Source: DASYXT01 sp035934555 (GTDB lineage Bacteria > Verrucomicrobiota > Verrucomicrobiia > Limisphaerales > UBA8199). Taken from it: a stretch of 42,048 nucleotides of DNA. The position numbers were made by a program, and so were the translations under genes. The stretch lies in the NCBI GenBank assembly GCA_035934555.1, contig DASYXT010000070.1, positions 1-42,048 on the forward strand. The letters run 5' to 3'. Positions 1 to 7,731 of the stretch are shown here, piece by piece (position 1 is the stretch's first letter; the number at the start of each line of letters is the position of its first letter). The notes beneath the pieces were generated by a model that ran no database searches, was not told the DNA's origin, and was given only the letters and a program-made list of their open reading frames with translations.

Positions 1-457
1 GGCCACCCCGCTGGGGTTTTTCCTGGGCACGCCTTTGTGCAGGAGGCCAACGAGTGGCCTGGAGCGGACGCGGGATGGCGTGTCTTGTTCGCATTTCAAA
101 GTCCCTGGCCCCGCGCTGGCCTGCGCGCCCGCCGTTGCCGGCGGGCGCGGACCGCAGGTCTCCCTGAGCAAGGACGTGGACTCTGGCTGCACAGCCGGAC
201 CATTTATCTCCGGAGCTGAACACGGGGCTGCGCTGTGTGGTGCCAGCTCGCCCACTCCGTCAACCTGCTTATGGTCTTTCTGTTCGTCGGCTCATCAGCT
301 TTGACCGGTAGCTTCCTTCCCACGGAACCTCGCGACTCCGCAGTTGCCTCGGTCTAATGTTTCGATCATCCTGCCCCTCGCTATGAGAGGCAGCCTGACC
401 GTGTTCACACATAGGGGACTTGCACCCCATCAGTTCACGCCCATGTCAGGCGCACAC
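1..457 (-). mobile_element. Group II intron, 5' portion (minus strand, runs off the left edge)
   Basis: Read on the minus strand, the sequence starting at about 457-455 begins GTGTGCGCC/GTGCGCC, which fits the GUGYG start of group II introns. It continues with a small helix (GCC...GGGC) and then GGGGTGCAAGTCCCC, the arrangement usual at the start of intron domain I. The rest to position 1 is GC-rich, with many short complementary segments and no credible protein, as expected for ribozyme domains I-III. The maturase frame and the 3' end would lie left of the window. The exact 5' splice base (457 or 455) cannot be fixed here. The identification is pattern recognition of the 5' end, not a full fold. 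Confidence 0.65.
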
Positions 458-671
458 CAGCCGGCTTCAGGCAACGCGGGCGATCGAATCTAGCACCGCT
501 GCCAAGAGCCTCTGGGGGGAGATCACCCCGCTGGCGCGAAACGAGTGGATCTGTTGGGTCACCTCGGCCAAGCAAGAAGCCACCCGGCAACGCCGCATCA
601 AGGTCGGCATTGATAAGATGCGGAGAGGCATGCGCCGGCCGTGCTGTTGGCCCGGATGCCCGCACCGGTGA
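458..671 (+). pseudogene. 3' fragment of a YdeI/OmpD-associated-type gene, cut by the intron
   Basis: The plus-strand frame ending at TGA 669-671 reads LWGEITPLARNEWICWV, then SAKQEATRQRRI and ends MRRPCCWPGCPHR. This resembles the C-terminus of YdeI/OmpD-associated (bacteriocin-protection-like) proteins, where a helix with 'ETR..RI' precedes a short basic tail. Only about 70 residues remain. The frame runs directly into the intron boundary at 455-457, so the 5' part is missing or displaced. The intron lies antisense to this gene, so it could not be spliced from this gene's own mRNA. The family assignment is from memory of its C-terminal signature and is moderately sure. Confidence 0.5.
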
Positions 672-980
672 AGCCTGTGCGAGGCGGCTGATTCCCTGCA
701 CAATTAGGGGACGAAACGGTCAACCAGCGGAGCGCGCAGCCTGCCAGACGCGGTTCCCCCAGCAAATAATGGCCCCTGACTTAACCCACATTCCGACATA
801 AGCTTTGCTCCTCTCTACTTTTTCCCCCGCTAACGCAACCATCTGCGGTGATCGGCAGGACAAAAAAGGAGAATAGTTAAGCAACAGAGGGAAAGCGCGC
901 CCGGGGCCCTTGGCTTAGTGGTAGCTCATTGATGAACGCGCAGACACCAACCCGGTGAGCGACACGAACTCATATCGCGT
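672..980. other. Gene-free leader before the redox operon
   Basis: No credible reading frame was seen. The segment contains AAAAAAGGAG at about 864-873, which looks like a ribosome-binding site but has no start codon at a useful distance. It also has a short tRNA-D-arm-like string near 912-930 with no matching T arm. The promoter of the cytochrome operon should lie here, but no convincing -35/-10 pair could be assigned. Confidence 0.4.
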
Positions 981-1439
981 ATGCGACGCTTTTTAAACAT
1001 GCCGCCACAACTCTTCCGGCTCTGTCTGCTGGTGGTGGGGATCGTGGTGGTCTATTCGACCGCCCGGTACTTTTTGACCCCGCCCTCGTTTGGGCAGTAT
1101 GGCTGGTATCGCGGGGAGGCGCTGGGGGAGCTGGCGAGCCGGGACCCGGTGTTTGCCGGCAAGCAAGCCTGCGAGGAATGCCATTCGGATGAACTGCAGA
1201 AGCTGGCGAAGTACGAGCACAAGACTCTGTCCTGCGAGGGCTGCCACGGCCCGCAGCAGGCGCACGTGGAAAATCCCGATATTATTCCGCCCAAAATTGG
1301 CTCCGGCGTTTGCTTGCGGTGCCACGAAGCCAATCCGTCCCGGCCAAAGTGGCACAAACAAATTGTGATCAAGACCCATTATGGCGGCGGCAAGTGCGTC
1401 GAGTGCCACGTGCCCCACGCCCCCTCGGAGGTCCCATGA
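981..1439 (+). CDS. Membrane-anchored tetraheme cytochrome c (first module)
   Basis: A 152-residue protein with an N-terminal hydrophobic segment (about residues 10-30) that acts as an uncleaved anchor or signal, followed by a short periplasmic domain. Four CXXCH heme-binding motifs are visible at residues 64-68, 85-89, 111-115 and 139-143, so four c-type hemes are expected. Extra histidines (for example near 80, 95, 125 and 133) could serve as distal ligands. It is probably the electron entry or exit point of the membrane complex encoded next. The stop overlaps the next start as ATGA (1436-1439), so translation is coupled. No clear ribosome-binding site precedes the ATG at 981; the ATG at 999 is an alternative. 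Heme count is certain from sequence; partner and direction are inferred. Confidence 0.85.
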   Translation: MRRFLNMPPQLFRLCLLVVGIVVVYSTARYFLTPPSFGQYGWYRGEALGELASRDPVFAGKQACEECHSDELQKLAKYEHKTLSCEGCHGPQQAHVENPDIIPPKIGSGVCLRCHEANPSRPKWHKQIVIKTHYGGGKCVECHVPHAPSEVP

Positions 1440-2245
1440 GCGAGAAAGTCTCACGCCGCAGCGTATTAGGCCGGCTCGGCGCAGCGGTTGCGGGAGTGTT
1501 GGCGGCACCGGCGGCGCGCGCGGCCAAAACCACCGTGCAAAAGGTGTTGGTCAAAAGCGGCGCCCCCAAGGGCTACGACCCGACCCGGCATAAATGGGTG
1601 ATGGCGATCGACGTCAACCGCTGCATCGGTTGCGGCTTGTGCGCCGAAGCGTGCAAGAAGGAGAACCACGTTCCCGAAGGCCATTTCTTCCGCACGTGGA
1701 TCGAGCGCTATATCATCACCAAGGCCAAGCCGGGGACGGGCGAGGCTCGCGGCGAGACGCTGGTGGATAGCCCCAATGGGGGTATGCACGGCTTCCCTGA
1801 GCCGCCCGTCCCGGCCGAGGACATTCTGCATTCATTTTTTGTTCCGAAGCTGTGCAACCTGTGCACCCACTCGCCCTGCGTCCAGGTGTGTCCGGTGGGA
1901 GCATCGTTCGACGCTCCGGACGGCGCGGTGCTGGTCGATCCGAACTATTGCATCGGGTGCGGCTTCTGCGTGCAAGCCTGTCCCTATGGCTGCCGGTTCC
2001 TCAACCCGGTCACCCGGACCGCTGAGAAGTGCACGTTGTGCTACCACCGGATCACCCGCGGGCTGAAGCCGGCGTGTGTGGAGGTGTGCCCGACGCAAAC
2101 CCGTGTGTTTGGCGATCTGAAGAACGCCGCGCCGGATGACCCGATCGAGTTGTTCTACAAGAATAATCGGGTCGAGGCACTCAAGCCGTACTTGGGGACC
2201 GAGCCGCGCGTGTTTTACGCCGGCATCGACAAGGAGGTCCGCTAA
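1436..2245 (+). CDS. Tat-exported ferredoxin-like protein with four [4Fe-4S] sites (DsrO/HmcB type)
   Basis: A 269-residue protein. A twin-arginine signal (SRRSVLG, residues 6-12) and an Ala-rich stretch to about residue 30 indicate folded export. Cysteine groups at 63/66/69/73, 140/143/148/152, 172/175/178/182 and 199/202/214/218 give four [4Fe-4S] sites in the pattern of the electron-transfer subunits of Dsr, Hmc, Psr and Ttr complexes. It should pass electrons between the tetraheme cytochrome before it and the NrfD protein after it. The start at 1436 was chosen because it overlaps the previous stop and gives a proper Tat signal. The stop TAA shares one base with the next ATG, and AAGGAGG at 2231-2237 is that gene's ribosome-binding site. 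Confidence 0.9.
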   Translation: MSEKVSRRSVLGRLGAAVAGVLAAPAARAAKTTVQKVLVKSGAPKGYDPTRHKWVMAIDVNRCIGCGLCAEACKKENHVPEGHFFRTWIERYIITKAKPGTGEARGETLVDSPNGGMHGFPEPPVPAEDILHSFFVPKLCNLCTHSPCVQVCPVGASFDAPDGAVLVDPNYCIGCGFCVQACPYGCRFLNPVTRTAEKCTLCYHRITRGLKPACVEVCPTQTRVFGDLKNAAPDDPIELFYKNNRVEALKPYLGTEPRVFYAGIDKEVR

Positions 2246-3516
2246 TGCTCACCAACGATATCGTCACGAATGTGGTTTTTGAGGTGGTGCCACACTTTGA
2301 AGGATATGTGTACCCGAACGAGGCCTCGCCGCAGCCGCTGTGGAGCGTGTTGATCGTGCTCTACCCGTACATTACGGGCCTGGTCGCCGGGGCGTTCATC
2401 ATGGCGTCGCTGGTGCGGGTGTTTAAGGTCAAAGCGCTCGAACCGGTGTATCGGCTCTCGTTGCTGACTGCTTTCGCCTTCCTGTTATGCGCGCCGTTGC
2501 CGTTGCTGTTCCACCTGGGCCACCCGGAGCGCTGTTTCGAGGTGATGATGACACCGCACCTGACGTCGCCCATGGCCATCTTTGGTTTCGTGTATGCCTG
2601 GTATTTGATGGCGGTGCTGCTGCTGGAATTGTGGTTCGACTATCGCCGCGATTTTGTCGAGTGGTCGCGGACCGAGAGTGGCTGGCGGGGCATTCTCTAC
2701 CGCGCGTTCACGCTGGGCGTGACCGATGAATCGACGGCGGCGTTGGCGCTGGACAACAAAACCGGCTGGATAATTTCCATCATCGGCATTCCATCGGCGT
2801 TTCTCCTCCACGGCTACGTGGGATTCATTTTTGGCTCAATCAAAGCCAATCCATGGTGGGGCAATCCGCTGATGCCGATCATCTTTATTCTCTCGGCGAT
2901 GGTTTCGGGCATCGCCCTGTGCGTCTTCAATTACATGGTCCTGACCTGGGTCCGGCGCCGCAAGCTGGACATGCGTTGCCTCGATACGATGACTATGGTT
3001 CTGTTTTACGCGCTGGTAATCGATGCGGCCACTGAAGGATTGGATTGGATTCATCGCATATATTCGGCCGAGGAGTCGTTTCAAGTGTTGCGGCAGTTGG
3101 CGACGCAGAAGCTATTCTGGACGCTCAACGTCGGCCAGGCCCTGATGGGCACGCTGGTGCCGCTGTTATTGCTCGGCAGCCTGCAGTTGTTCCGCCGCCG
3201 GGTGCCTGAGTCGGCCCGCAAGCGGATGTATTTCGCCAGCTCGACCCTCATTCTGATTGGTGTGCTAGCCATGCGCTGGAATGTGGTGATTGGCGGCCAA
3301 CTCTTCTCCAAGAGCCTGCGCGGGTTCATGAGCTACAAAATGGAGCCGTGGGGCATGGAAGGCTGGCTGATGGGCGCCATCCTGATGGTGCTGCCGTTTA
3401 TCATTCTGACCGTATTTGTGAAGCTGTTTCTCGATGAACGCTTGATGGCCAGCAGCCACGAAATGAATGGTACGGCAATTCAGCGGGAAGAACTCGAGTC
3501 CTCGGTGGAAGTTTAG
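2245..3516 (+). CDS. NrfD/PsrC-family integral membrane protein (first module)
   Basis: A 423-residue, strongly hydrophobic protein with about ten membrane segments, such as residues 32-60, 71-92, 108-131, 172-200 and 208-236. The stretch LGHPERCFEV (91-100) corresponds to the 'LGRP.R' signature of the NrfD/HybB/PsrC family, whose members exchange electrons with menaquinone or ubiquinone in the membrane. With the two preceding genes it forms a complete cytochrome / iron-sulfur / quinone module like DsrJOP. It starts at an ATG sharing one base with the previous stop and has a strong AAGGAGG site (2231-2237). No attached catalytic subunit is present. Confidence 0.88.
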   Translation: MLTNDIVTNVVFEVVPHFEGYVYPNEASPQPLWSVLIVLYPYITGLVAGAFIMASLVRVFKVKALEPVYRLSLLTAFAFLLCAPLPLLFHLGHPERCFEVMMTPHLTSPMAIFGFVYAWYLMAVLLLELWFDYRRDFVEWSRTESGWRGILYRAFTLGVTDESTAALALDNKTGWIISIIGIPSAFLLHGYVGFIFGSIKANPWWGNPLMPIIFILSAMVSGIALCVFNYMVLTWVRRRKLDMRCLDTMTMVLFYALVIDAATEGLDWIHRIYSAEESFQVLRQLATQKLFWTLNVGQALMGTLVPLLLLGSLQLFRRRVPESARKRMYFASSTLILIGVLAMRWNVVIGGQLFSKSLRGFMSYKMEPWGMEGWLMGAILMVLPFIILTVFVKLFLDERLMASSHEMNGTAIQREELESSVEV

Positions 3517-3558
3517 TTGGCCCCAGGAACGCCAAACTCGGGCGGGGTGATCAGAGGC

Positions 3559-4374
3559 ATGAGCAACGACACTAAAACAAGCACGGTTCTGATGGCGCTG
3601 GCGGGCACGTTTGTGTTGCTGGCGCTGGTTCTGGCCACGCGCTCGACGGTCCTGCCGCCGCCCAAACCCTTCCCCCTGGTGGACCCGGCTCTCCTTGTCC
3701 CAACCACCATGCGCACTTCCTACCTCCAACTGATTCATGCCAAGGCCGATTTGTCCGATTTCGATTGTTACGCCTGCCATGAGAAAGGCAAGCCCCCTAC
3801 CCTGCGGTTCGACACCAACCACAACATCGTCGTGCCCAAGGAACACTCCGACATCGTCATGGGCCATGGCCGGCACAATCGCAATAACAACTGCTTCAAC
3901 TGCCACGACGAACAGAACCTGCAGGTGCTTCAGACGCGCGACGGGCGCGAACTCAAGCTCGAGGAAAGCCCGCCGCTGTGCGGCAGTTGCCATGGACCCA
4001 CCTACCGCGATTGGGAGGCGGGCGCGCACGGGCGCACCGGCGGTTACTGGGACCGCACGCGCGGCGAGCTCACGCGCCGCCTGTGCGTGGATTGTCACAA
4101 TCCGCACAGCCCGAAAATCCTGCCCCGCAACCCTTTCCCGCCGCCCCATCTGTTGCACCCCGTGCCTTCGTCCCCCGAACTGACCGGAGCTCACAACCGC
4201 GGCGGGCGGACATTGCTGTCCGCAGCAGCCACGACTAAATCAGAGCCGCGGTGTAGTTTGGAACTTGCTGCGGACAGGAATGTCAGAGCGCCGCTTTTGT
4301 CCGTAACAAATCGCCACGGACAGAATTGTCCGCGCTCGACTGAGGCATTCCCCGCCTCGACCTACCATGCCTGA
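3559..4374 (+). CDS. Tetraheme cytochrome c (second module) with a repeat-derived tail
   Basis: A 271-residue protein starting at ATG 3559, which has AGAGG just upstream; an in-frame TTG at 3517 is less likely. A membrane anchor covers residues 8-27. Four CXXCH motifs lie at 70-74, 112-116, 141-145 and 176-180, so it binds four hemes like the first cytochrome but is otherwise different in sequence. After residue 210 the protein loses cytochrome character. That DNA (4206-4332) holds three palindromes of the repeat family seen between genes elsewhere in the window, so the last 55-60 residues look like read-through of inserted repeats. The end overlaps the next gene's start by 8 bases. Confidence 0.85.
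   Translation: MSNDTKTSTVLMALAGTFVLLALVLATRSTVLPPPKPFPLVDPALLVPTTMRTSYLQLIHAKADLSDFDCYACHEKGKPPTLRFDTNHNIVVPKEHSDIVMGHGRHNRNNNCFNCHDEQNLQVLQTRDGRELKLEESPPLCGSCHGPTYRDWEAGAHGRTGGYWDRTRGELTRRLCVDCHNPHSPKILPRNPFPPPHLLHPVPSSPELTGAHNRGGRTLLSAAATTKSEPRCSLELAADRNVRAPLLSVTNRHGQNCPRSTEAFPASTYHA
4206..4332. repeat. Cluster of three GCGGAC...GTCCGC palindromes inside a coding region
   Basis: Palindromes with arms GCGGACA/TGTCCGC occur at 4206-4223 and CGGACA/TGTCCG at 4317-4332, with a degraded copy at 4270-4284 (GCGGACAGGAATGTC). The first is followed by AGCAGC, as in the copies at 7490 and 10731. They lie in the reading frame of the second cytochrome and appear to encode its odd tail. Confidence 0.7.
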
Positions 4375-5314
4375 CGCTCGGAAACCCTCATCCACCAGCG
4401 CCGGGACGGGCGTTTCCCGCCGCAGTTTCCTGCGCACTTCGGCCGTCGCAGCGTCGGGGTTGGCTGCCCTGGCGGCCAGTCTCGCGCCGTTGCGGCACCT
4501 CAACGACTTCCCTTCCACGGAACAGTTCCTGCAGAAATATTACAAGGAACTCACGCCCGCAGACATGGCGCGCGTGCTCAAGCGCATCGAAGAGGAGGTG
4601 GAACACCAATACGGCTTGCGACCCCATGTGCGCGACCTCAAACCGATGGACGGCGTCGAGTTTGTCTATGCACTCAACCTGACGCGCTGCATCGGCTGCC
4701 GCAAATGCGTCCACGCCTGCGTCAAGGAGAACAACCAGTCCCGCAATCCGGAAATTCAATATATCCGTGTGCTGCGCCTGCCGCACGGCACGATGGATTT
4801 GGAGAAAGCCGAGCACAATTACAACCCCGACCAGGTGCCCGAGCCCGGTTACTTCTACATGCCGGTCCAGTGTCAGCAATGCAAGAACCCGGCCTGCGTC
4901 AAAGTGTGTCCGGTCCATGCGACCTGGCAGGAAACCGACGGCATTACGGTAATCGACTATGATTGGTGTATCGGCTGCCGCTACTGCGAAGCCGCATGCC
5001 CCTACTGGGCGCGCCGATTCAACTTTACCAAACCGTCCATTCCGAAGGACCGTCTGAACCCGGAGATGGCTTACCTGGGCAATCGGCCGCGCCGCCAGGG
5101 GGTGATGGAGAAATGCCACTTTTGCGTCCAACGCACGCGCGACGGGCGCTATCCGGCCTGCCTGGAAGTATGCCCCGTGGGGGCGCGAAAATTCGGCAAC
5201 GTCCTGGACCCGAACAGCGAGGTCGCTTACATCCTGCGCACCAAGCGCGTCTTCATCCAATTAAAAGAAGAGCTCGGGACTTCGCCGCGGTTCTTTTACT
5301 ACTTCGACGTATGA
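4367..5314 (+). CDS. Tat-exported ferredoxin-like protein with four [4Fe-4S] sites (second module)
   Basis: A 315-residue protein with a twin-arginine signal (SRRSFLR, residues 17-23) and a hydrophobic Ala-rich stretch to about 42. Cysteine groups at 108/111/114/118, 169/172/177/181, 201/204/207/211 and 250/253/265/269 give four [4Fe-4S] sites. Relative to the first module's protein it has about 45 extra residues between signal and first cluster and a longer spacer before the last. The two are therefore old paralogues rather than a recent copy. It should link the tetraheme cytochrome before it to the NrfD protein after it. Its stop overlaps the next start as ATGA (5311-5314). Confidence 0.9.
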   Translation: MPDARKPSSTSAGTGVSRRSFLRTSAVAASGLAALAASLAPLRHLNDFPSTEQFLQKYYKELTPADMARVLKRIEEEVEHQYGLRPHVRDLKPMDGVEFVYALNLTRCIGCRKCVHACVKENNQSRNPEIQYIRVLRLPHGTMDLEKAEHNYNPDQVPEPGYFYMPVQCQQCKNPACVKVCPVHATWQETDGITVIDYDWCIGCRYCEAACPYWARRFNFTKPSIPKDRLNPEMAYLGNRPRRQGVMEKCHFCVQRTRDGRYPACLEVCPVGARKFGNVLDPNSEVAYILRTKRVFIQLKEELGTSPRFFYYFDV

Positions 5315-7032
5315 TTCGCGCCCTTCGCAATTACTTTGTGTTTCTTGCCCGGTGCGGCCGCATCGCCTTCGCCGGCGACTGGCGGTACTACTCCTGGATG
5401 GGTGTGCTGAGCGTGTTCTGCCTGCTGGGACTGAACGCGTACCTGCGGCAATTCGCCAACGGTCTGATCGTCACGGGCATGAGCGACCAGGTTTCCTGGG
5501 GCGTGTATATCGCGAACTTCACCTTCCTGGTCGGAGTGGCCGCCGCCGCGGTGATGATGGTCATCCCGGTTTACATTTATAATAATGAGGAGCTGCACGA
5601 CCTGGTGATCTTCGGCGAACTGCTGGCGGTCGCGGCTATTCTGATGTGCCTGGCCTTTGTGACTGTCGATCTGGGCCGGCCCGACCGGTTCTGGCACCTC
5701 ATTCCGGGACTCGGCCAGTTCAATTTCCCCGCCTCGATGCTGAGCTGGGATGTGCTGGTGCTGAATGGTTACCTGTTGCTCAACGTGCACATTTGCGGTT
5801 ACCTGCTTTACTGCCGGTACCGGAACCGCAAGCCGGCAAAATGGTTCTATATCCCGTTCGTCTTCATCGCGATTGTTTGGGCCGTGTCGATCCATACCGT
5901 TACGGCGTTTCTGTACGTCGGGCTGGGTGGCCGGCCGTTCTGGAATTCGGCCATTGTTGGTCCGCGGTTCCTGGCCTCCGCCTTCACCGCGGGCCCGGCG
6001 CTGATTATTCTCGCGCTCCAGATCGTGCGCCGCGTCACCGCCACCGGGCCGGTTGACGAGTTGAGCCGCCTGCGCCGATGCGGCGCCGCCCGTACGCCCA
6101 CGGCAGCCGACCTGTCGCTCCTGGCTCAGCACCTGCCCGAGTTCGAGGCGGTGCCGGCAGAGGCGCGTCAAAAAATCCTGACCTCAGCAACCGTTTTCGA
6201 GGTAGAGCCTGGGGAGATTTTGCTTCGCCAGGGCGAAACCGACAAAGACGCGTTTTTGGTTCTGCAAGGGCGTGTCGTCGTCAAACGGGAAGAGAGCGGC
6301 AGACTGCGAGTCACCCGCAGCGTCGGCCCCGGCGAGCAGTTCGGCGAGATCTCCGCGTTGCAGAGCACGCCTCGGGTGGGGACGGCCATCGCCGAGCAGA
6401 CCGCGGTCGTCTTGCGCTTGCCGGCGGAGACGTTGCGCCTGGTGATGAAAACCCCGGCAATGGACCGTGTGATTCGGGCGCGCATGTCGGAACGGCTGAT
6501 GATCACCGACCGGGCACTGCTAACGCTGCGCAGCATCGTGCAGGTTTCGATGCTCATCAACGTGTTCCTGCTGGCCAACGAAGTCTTCAAGGAATTCTAC
6601 TCCGGCAACCTGCATGTGATCTCCTCCAAGTACCTGTTCGTGGGCCTGCATGGGCATCATGCGCTGGTACCCTGGATTTGGACCGCGATCGCGTTTAACC
6701 TCACGGCGATGGTGCTGCTGCTGTTGCCGCTGAGCCGCAGCCTGCGCTGGCTCAACCTCACTTGCGTGCTCTGCATCGTGGGCATTTGGATCGAAAAAGG
6801 CATGGGCCTGGTGATCCCGGGGTTCGTCCCTACCCCCCTGGGCGAGTTGGTCGAATACCGCCCCTCGCTGAATGAAACGCTGGTTTGTTTCGGCATTTGG
6901 GCGTTCGGTCTGCTTTGCTACACGATCTTCCTGAGGATGGCTGTTCCCATTCTGCAAGGCCGGCTTTCTCAAGCCAATGAGACTCCACGCGCAACGCTTC
7001 CCCCGATGAAGCCCGCAGTCGTCAGCGGTTAA
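5311..7032 (+). CDS. NrfD-family membrane protein with an inserted cyclic-nucleotide-binding domain
   Basis: A 573-residue protein. Six membrane segments (about 28-46, 62-90, 97-120, 148-169, 179-204, 221-241) contain the NrfD signature DLGRPDRFWHL (120-130). Residues about 265-392 are a soluble cyclic-nucleotide-binding (CRP/cNMP-type) domain: GEILLRQGE at 301-309, then a phosphate-binding-cassette-like FGEISAL (344-350) and PRVGTA (354-359), with Glu346 and Arg355 in the ligand-contacting places. Four more membrane segments follow (about 407-427, 452-473, 480-498, 522-545). One continuous frame covers all parts, so this is a true fusion. The start at 5311 is set by ATGA overlap with the ferredoxin gene. 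Nucleotide control of quinone-linked electron flow is the inferred role; the ligand is unknown. Confidence 0.88.
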   Translation: MIRALRNYFVFLARCGRIAFAGDWRYYSWMGVLSVFCLLGLNAYLRQFANGLIVTGMSDQVSWGVYIANFTFLVGVAAAAVMMVIPVYIYNNEELHDLVIFGELLAVAAILMCLAFVTVDLGRPDRFWHLIPGLGQFNFPASMLSWDVLVLNGYLLLNVHICGYLLYCRYRNRKPAKWFYIPFVFIAIVWAVSIHTVTAFLYVGLGGRPFWNSAIVGPRFLASAFTAGPALIILALQIVRRVTATGPVDELSRLRRCGAARTPTAADLSLLAQHLPEFEAVPAEARQKILTSATVFEVEPGEILLRQGETDKDAFLVLQGRVVVKREESGRLRVTRSVGPGEQFGEISALQSTPRVGTAIAEQTAVVLRLPAETLRLVMKTPAMDRVIRARMSERLMITDRALLTLRSIVQVSMLINVFLLANEVFKEFYSGNLHVISSKYLFVGLHGHHALVPWIWTAIAFNLTAMVLLLLPLSRSLRWLNLTCVLCIVGIWIEKGMGLVIPGFVPTPLGELVEYRPSLNETLVCFGIWAFGLLCYTIFLRMAVPILQGRLSQANETPRATLPPMKPAVVSG

Positions 7033-7044
7033 CAAAGGTTCCTT

Positions 7045-7500
7045 ATGGCGACCGGACTTACCGCCGAGGACGCCCGCCAATCTCTCAGCGCCCATGCGGC
7101 TGAGCGAGGCAGCGAACTGCGTCAGAAGTATGGTCCGCGACTAGGCTGGACGGAGTTGGTGCGTCTGTTAAACGACCGCGCTTTTGTTCGCTACCCTTGC
7201 GAGCTGGCGTTTGATGCCCAACCATTGCTGCCGGGGGAACTGGCGCACCCGGTGCCGCAAGGACAACGACCCGAGGACGGTTTCCGCATTTGCGTGCACC
7301 CGAGCTTCTTTGGGCAATTGGACCGCGTGCCAGCGTTGGTACTATACCAACTGGTGCTGGTGAACTACGGCGCGTTTGCCTGCGCCGAGGATGCCGAAGC
7401 GTTCGGCGCGGCGGCTTTGGGCCTCAGCAAGGAGGATTATTACGCCGGCTTGTGCCAGTTGGCGGAGAGTTTGCCTACACCGCCGGAGCGCGGACTTTAG
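7045..7500 (+). CDS. Conserved-looking hypothetical protein at the end of the redox operon
   Basis: A 151-residue soluble protein that I do not recognise. It begins 12 bases after the NrfD-fusion stop, with AAAGG about ten bases ahead of the ATG, so it is probably co-transcribed. It has no signal peptide, membrane segment or heme motif. It is rich in Ala, Leu and Glu, with a middle block RYPCELAFDAQPLLPGE and a mostly helical second half. It might be a cytoplasmic assembly or regulatory partner, but that rests on position only. Its last codons and TAG stop fall within a palindromic repeat (7490-7505), so the C-terminus may have been changed by repeat insertion. Confidence 0.65.
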   Translation: MATGLTAEDARQSLSAHAAERGSELRQKYGPRLGWTELVRLLNDRAFVRYPCELAFDAQPLLPGELAHPVPQGQRPEDGFRICVHPSFFGQLDRVPALVLYQLVLVNYGAFACAEDAEAFGAAALGLSKEDYYAGLCQLAESLPTPPERGL

Positions 7501-7512
7501 TCCGCAGCAGCC
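7485..7512. repeat. Palindromic intergenic repeat, GCGGACTTTAGTCCGC copy
   Basis: A perfect palindrome GCGGACTTTAGTCCGC at 7490-7505 is preceded by GGAGC and followed by AGCAGCC. Related copies occur near 4206, 10731, 11781, 20941 and 21026. The TAG inside this copy ends the preceding gene. Confidence 0.75.
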
Positions 7513-7731
7513 TGTCGGCCAGACGCTCGTGGTATTCCCCGGGCATTTGAACTTCCGGCGAACGCGGCAAGATTTTTATTTTCACGCCAATAACTCATAC
7601 AGCGGCGGCAGCGGCGCGCTCATGGCCGCAGCATAGGCTGGAGCCGGGACGTTGGACAACATTTTGCGGCGAGGCGGCAGGGGGCGAAAAGCTTCTTGCA
7701 ACCCAGTCTCAACTGGCCTAGGTTCCCCGCG

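Noticed and set aside
905..965. tRNA-like string (GGCTTAGTGGTAGCTCA) ahead of the first cytochrome gene
   Set aside because: It resembles a D arm, but there is no T arm with GGTTCRA and no matching acceptor stem.
7501..7731. Possible Fur-controlled promoter before the feo genes
   Set aside because: The segment has one AT-rich patch near 7570-7580, but no palindrome resembling a Fur box could be recognised.
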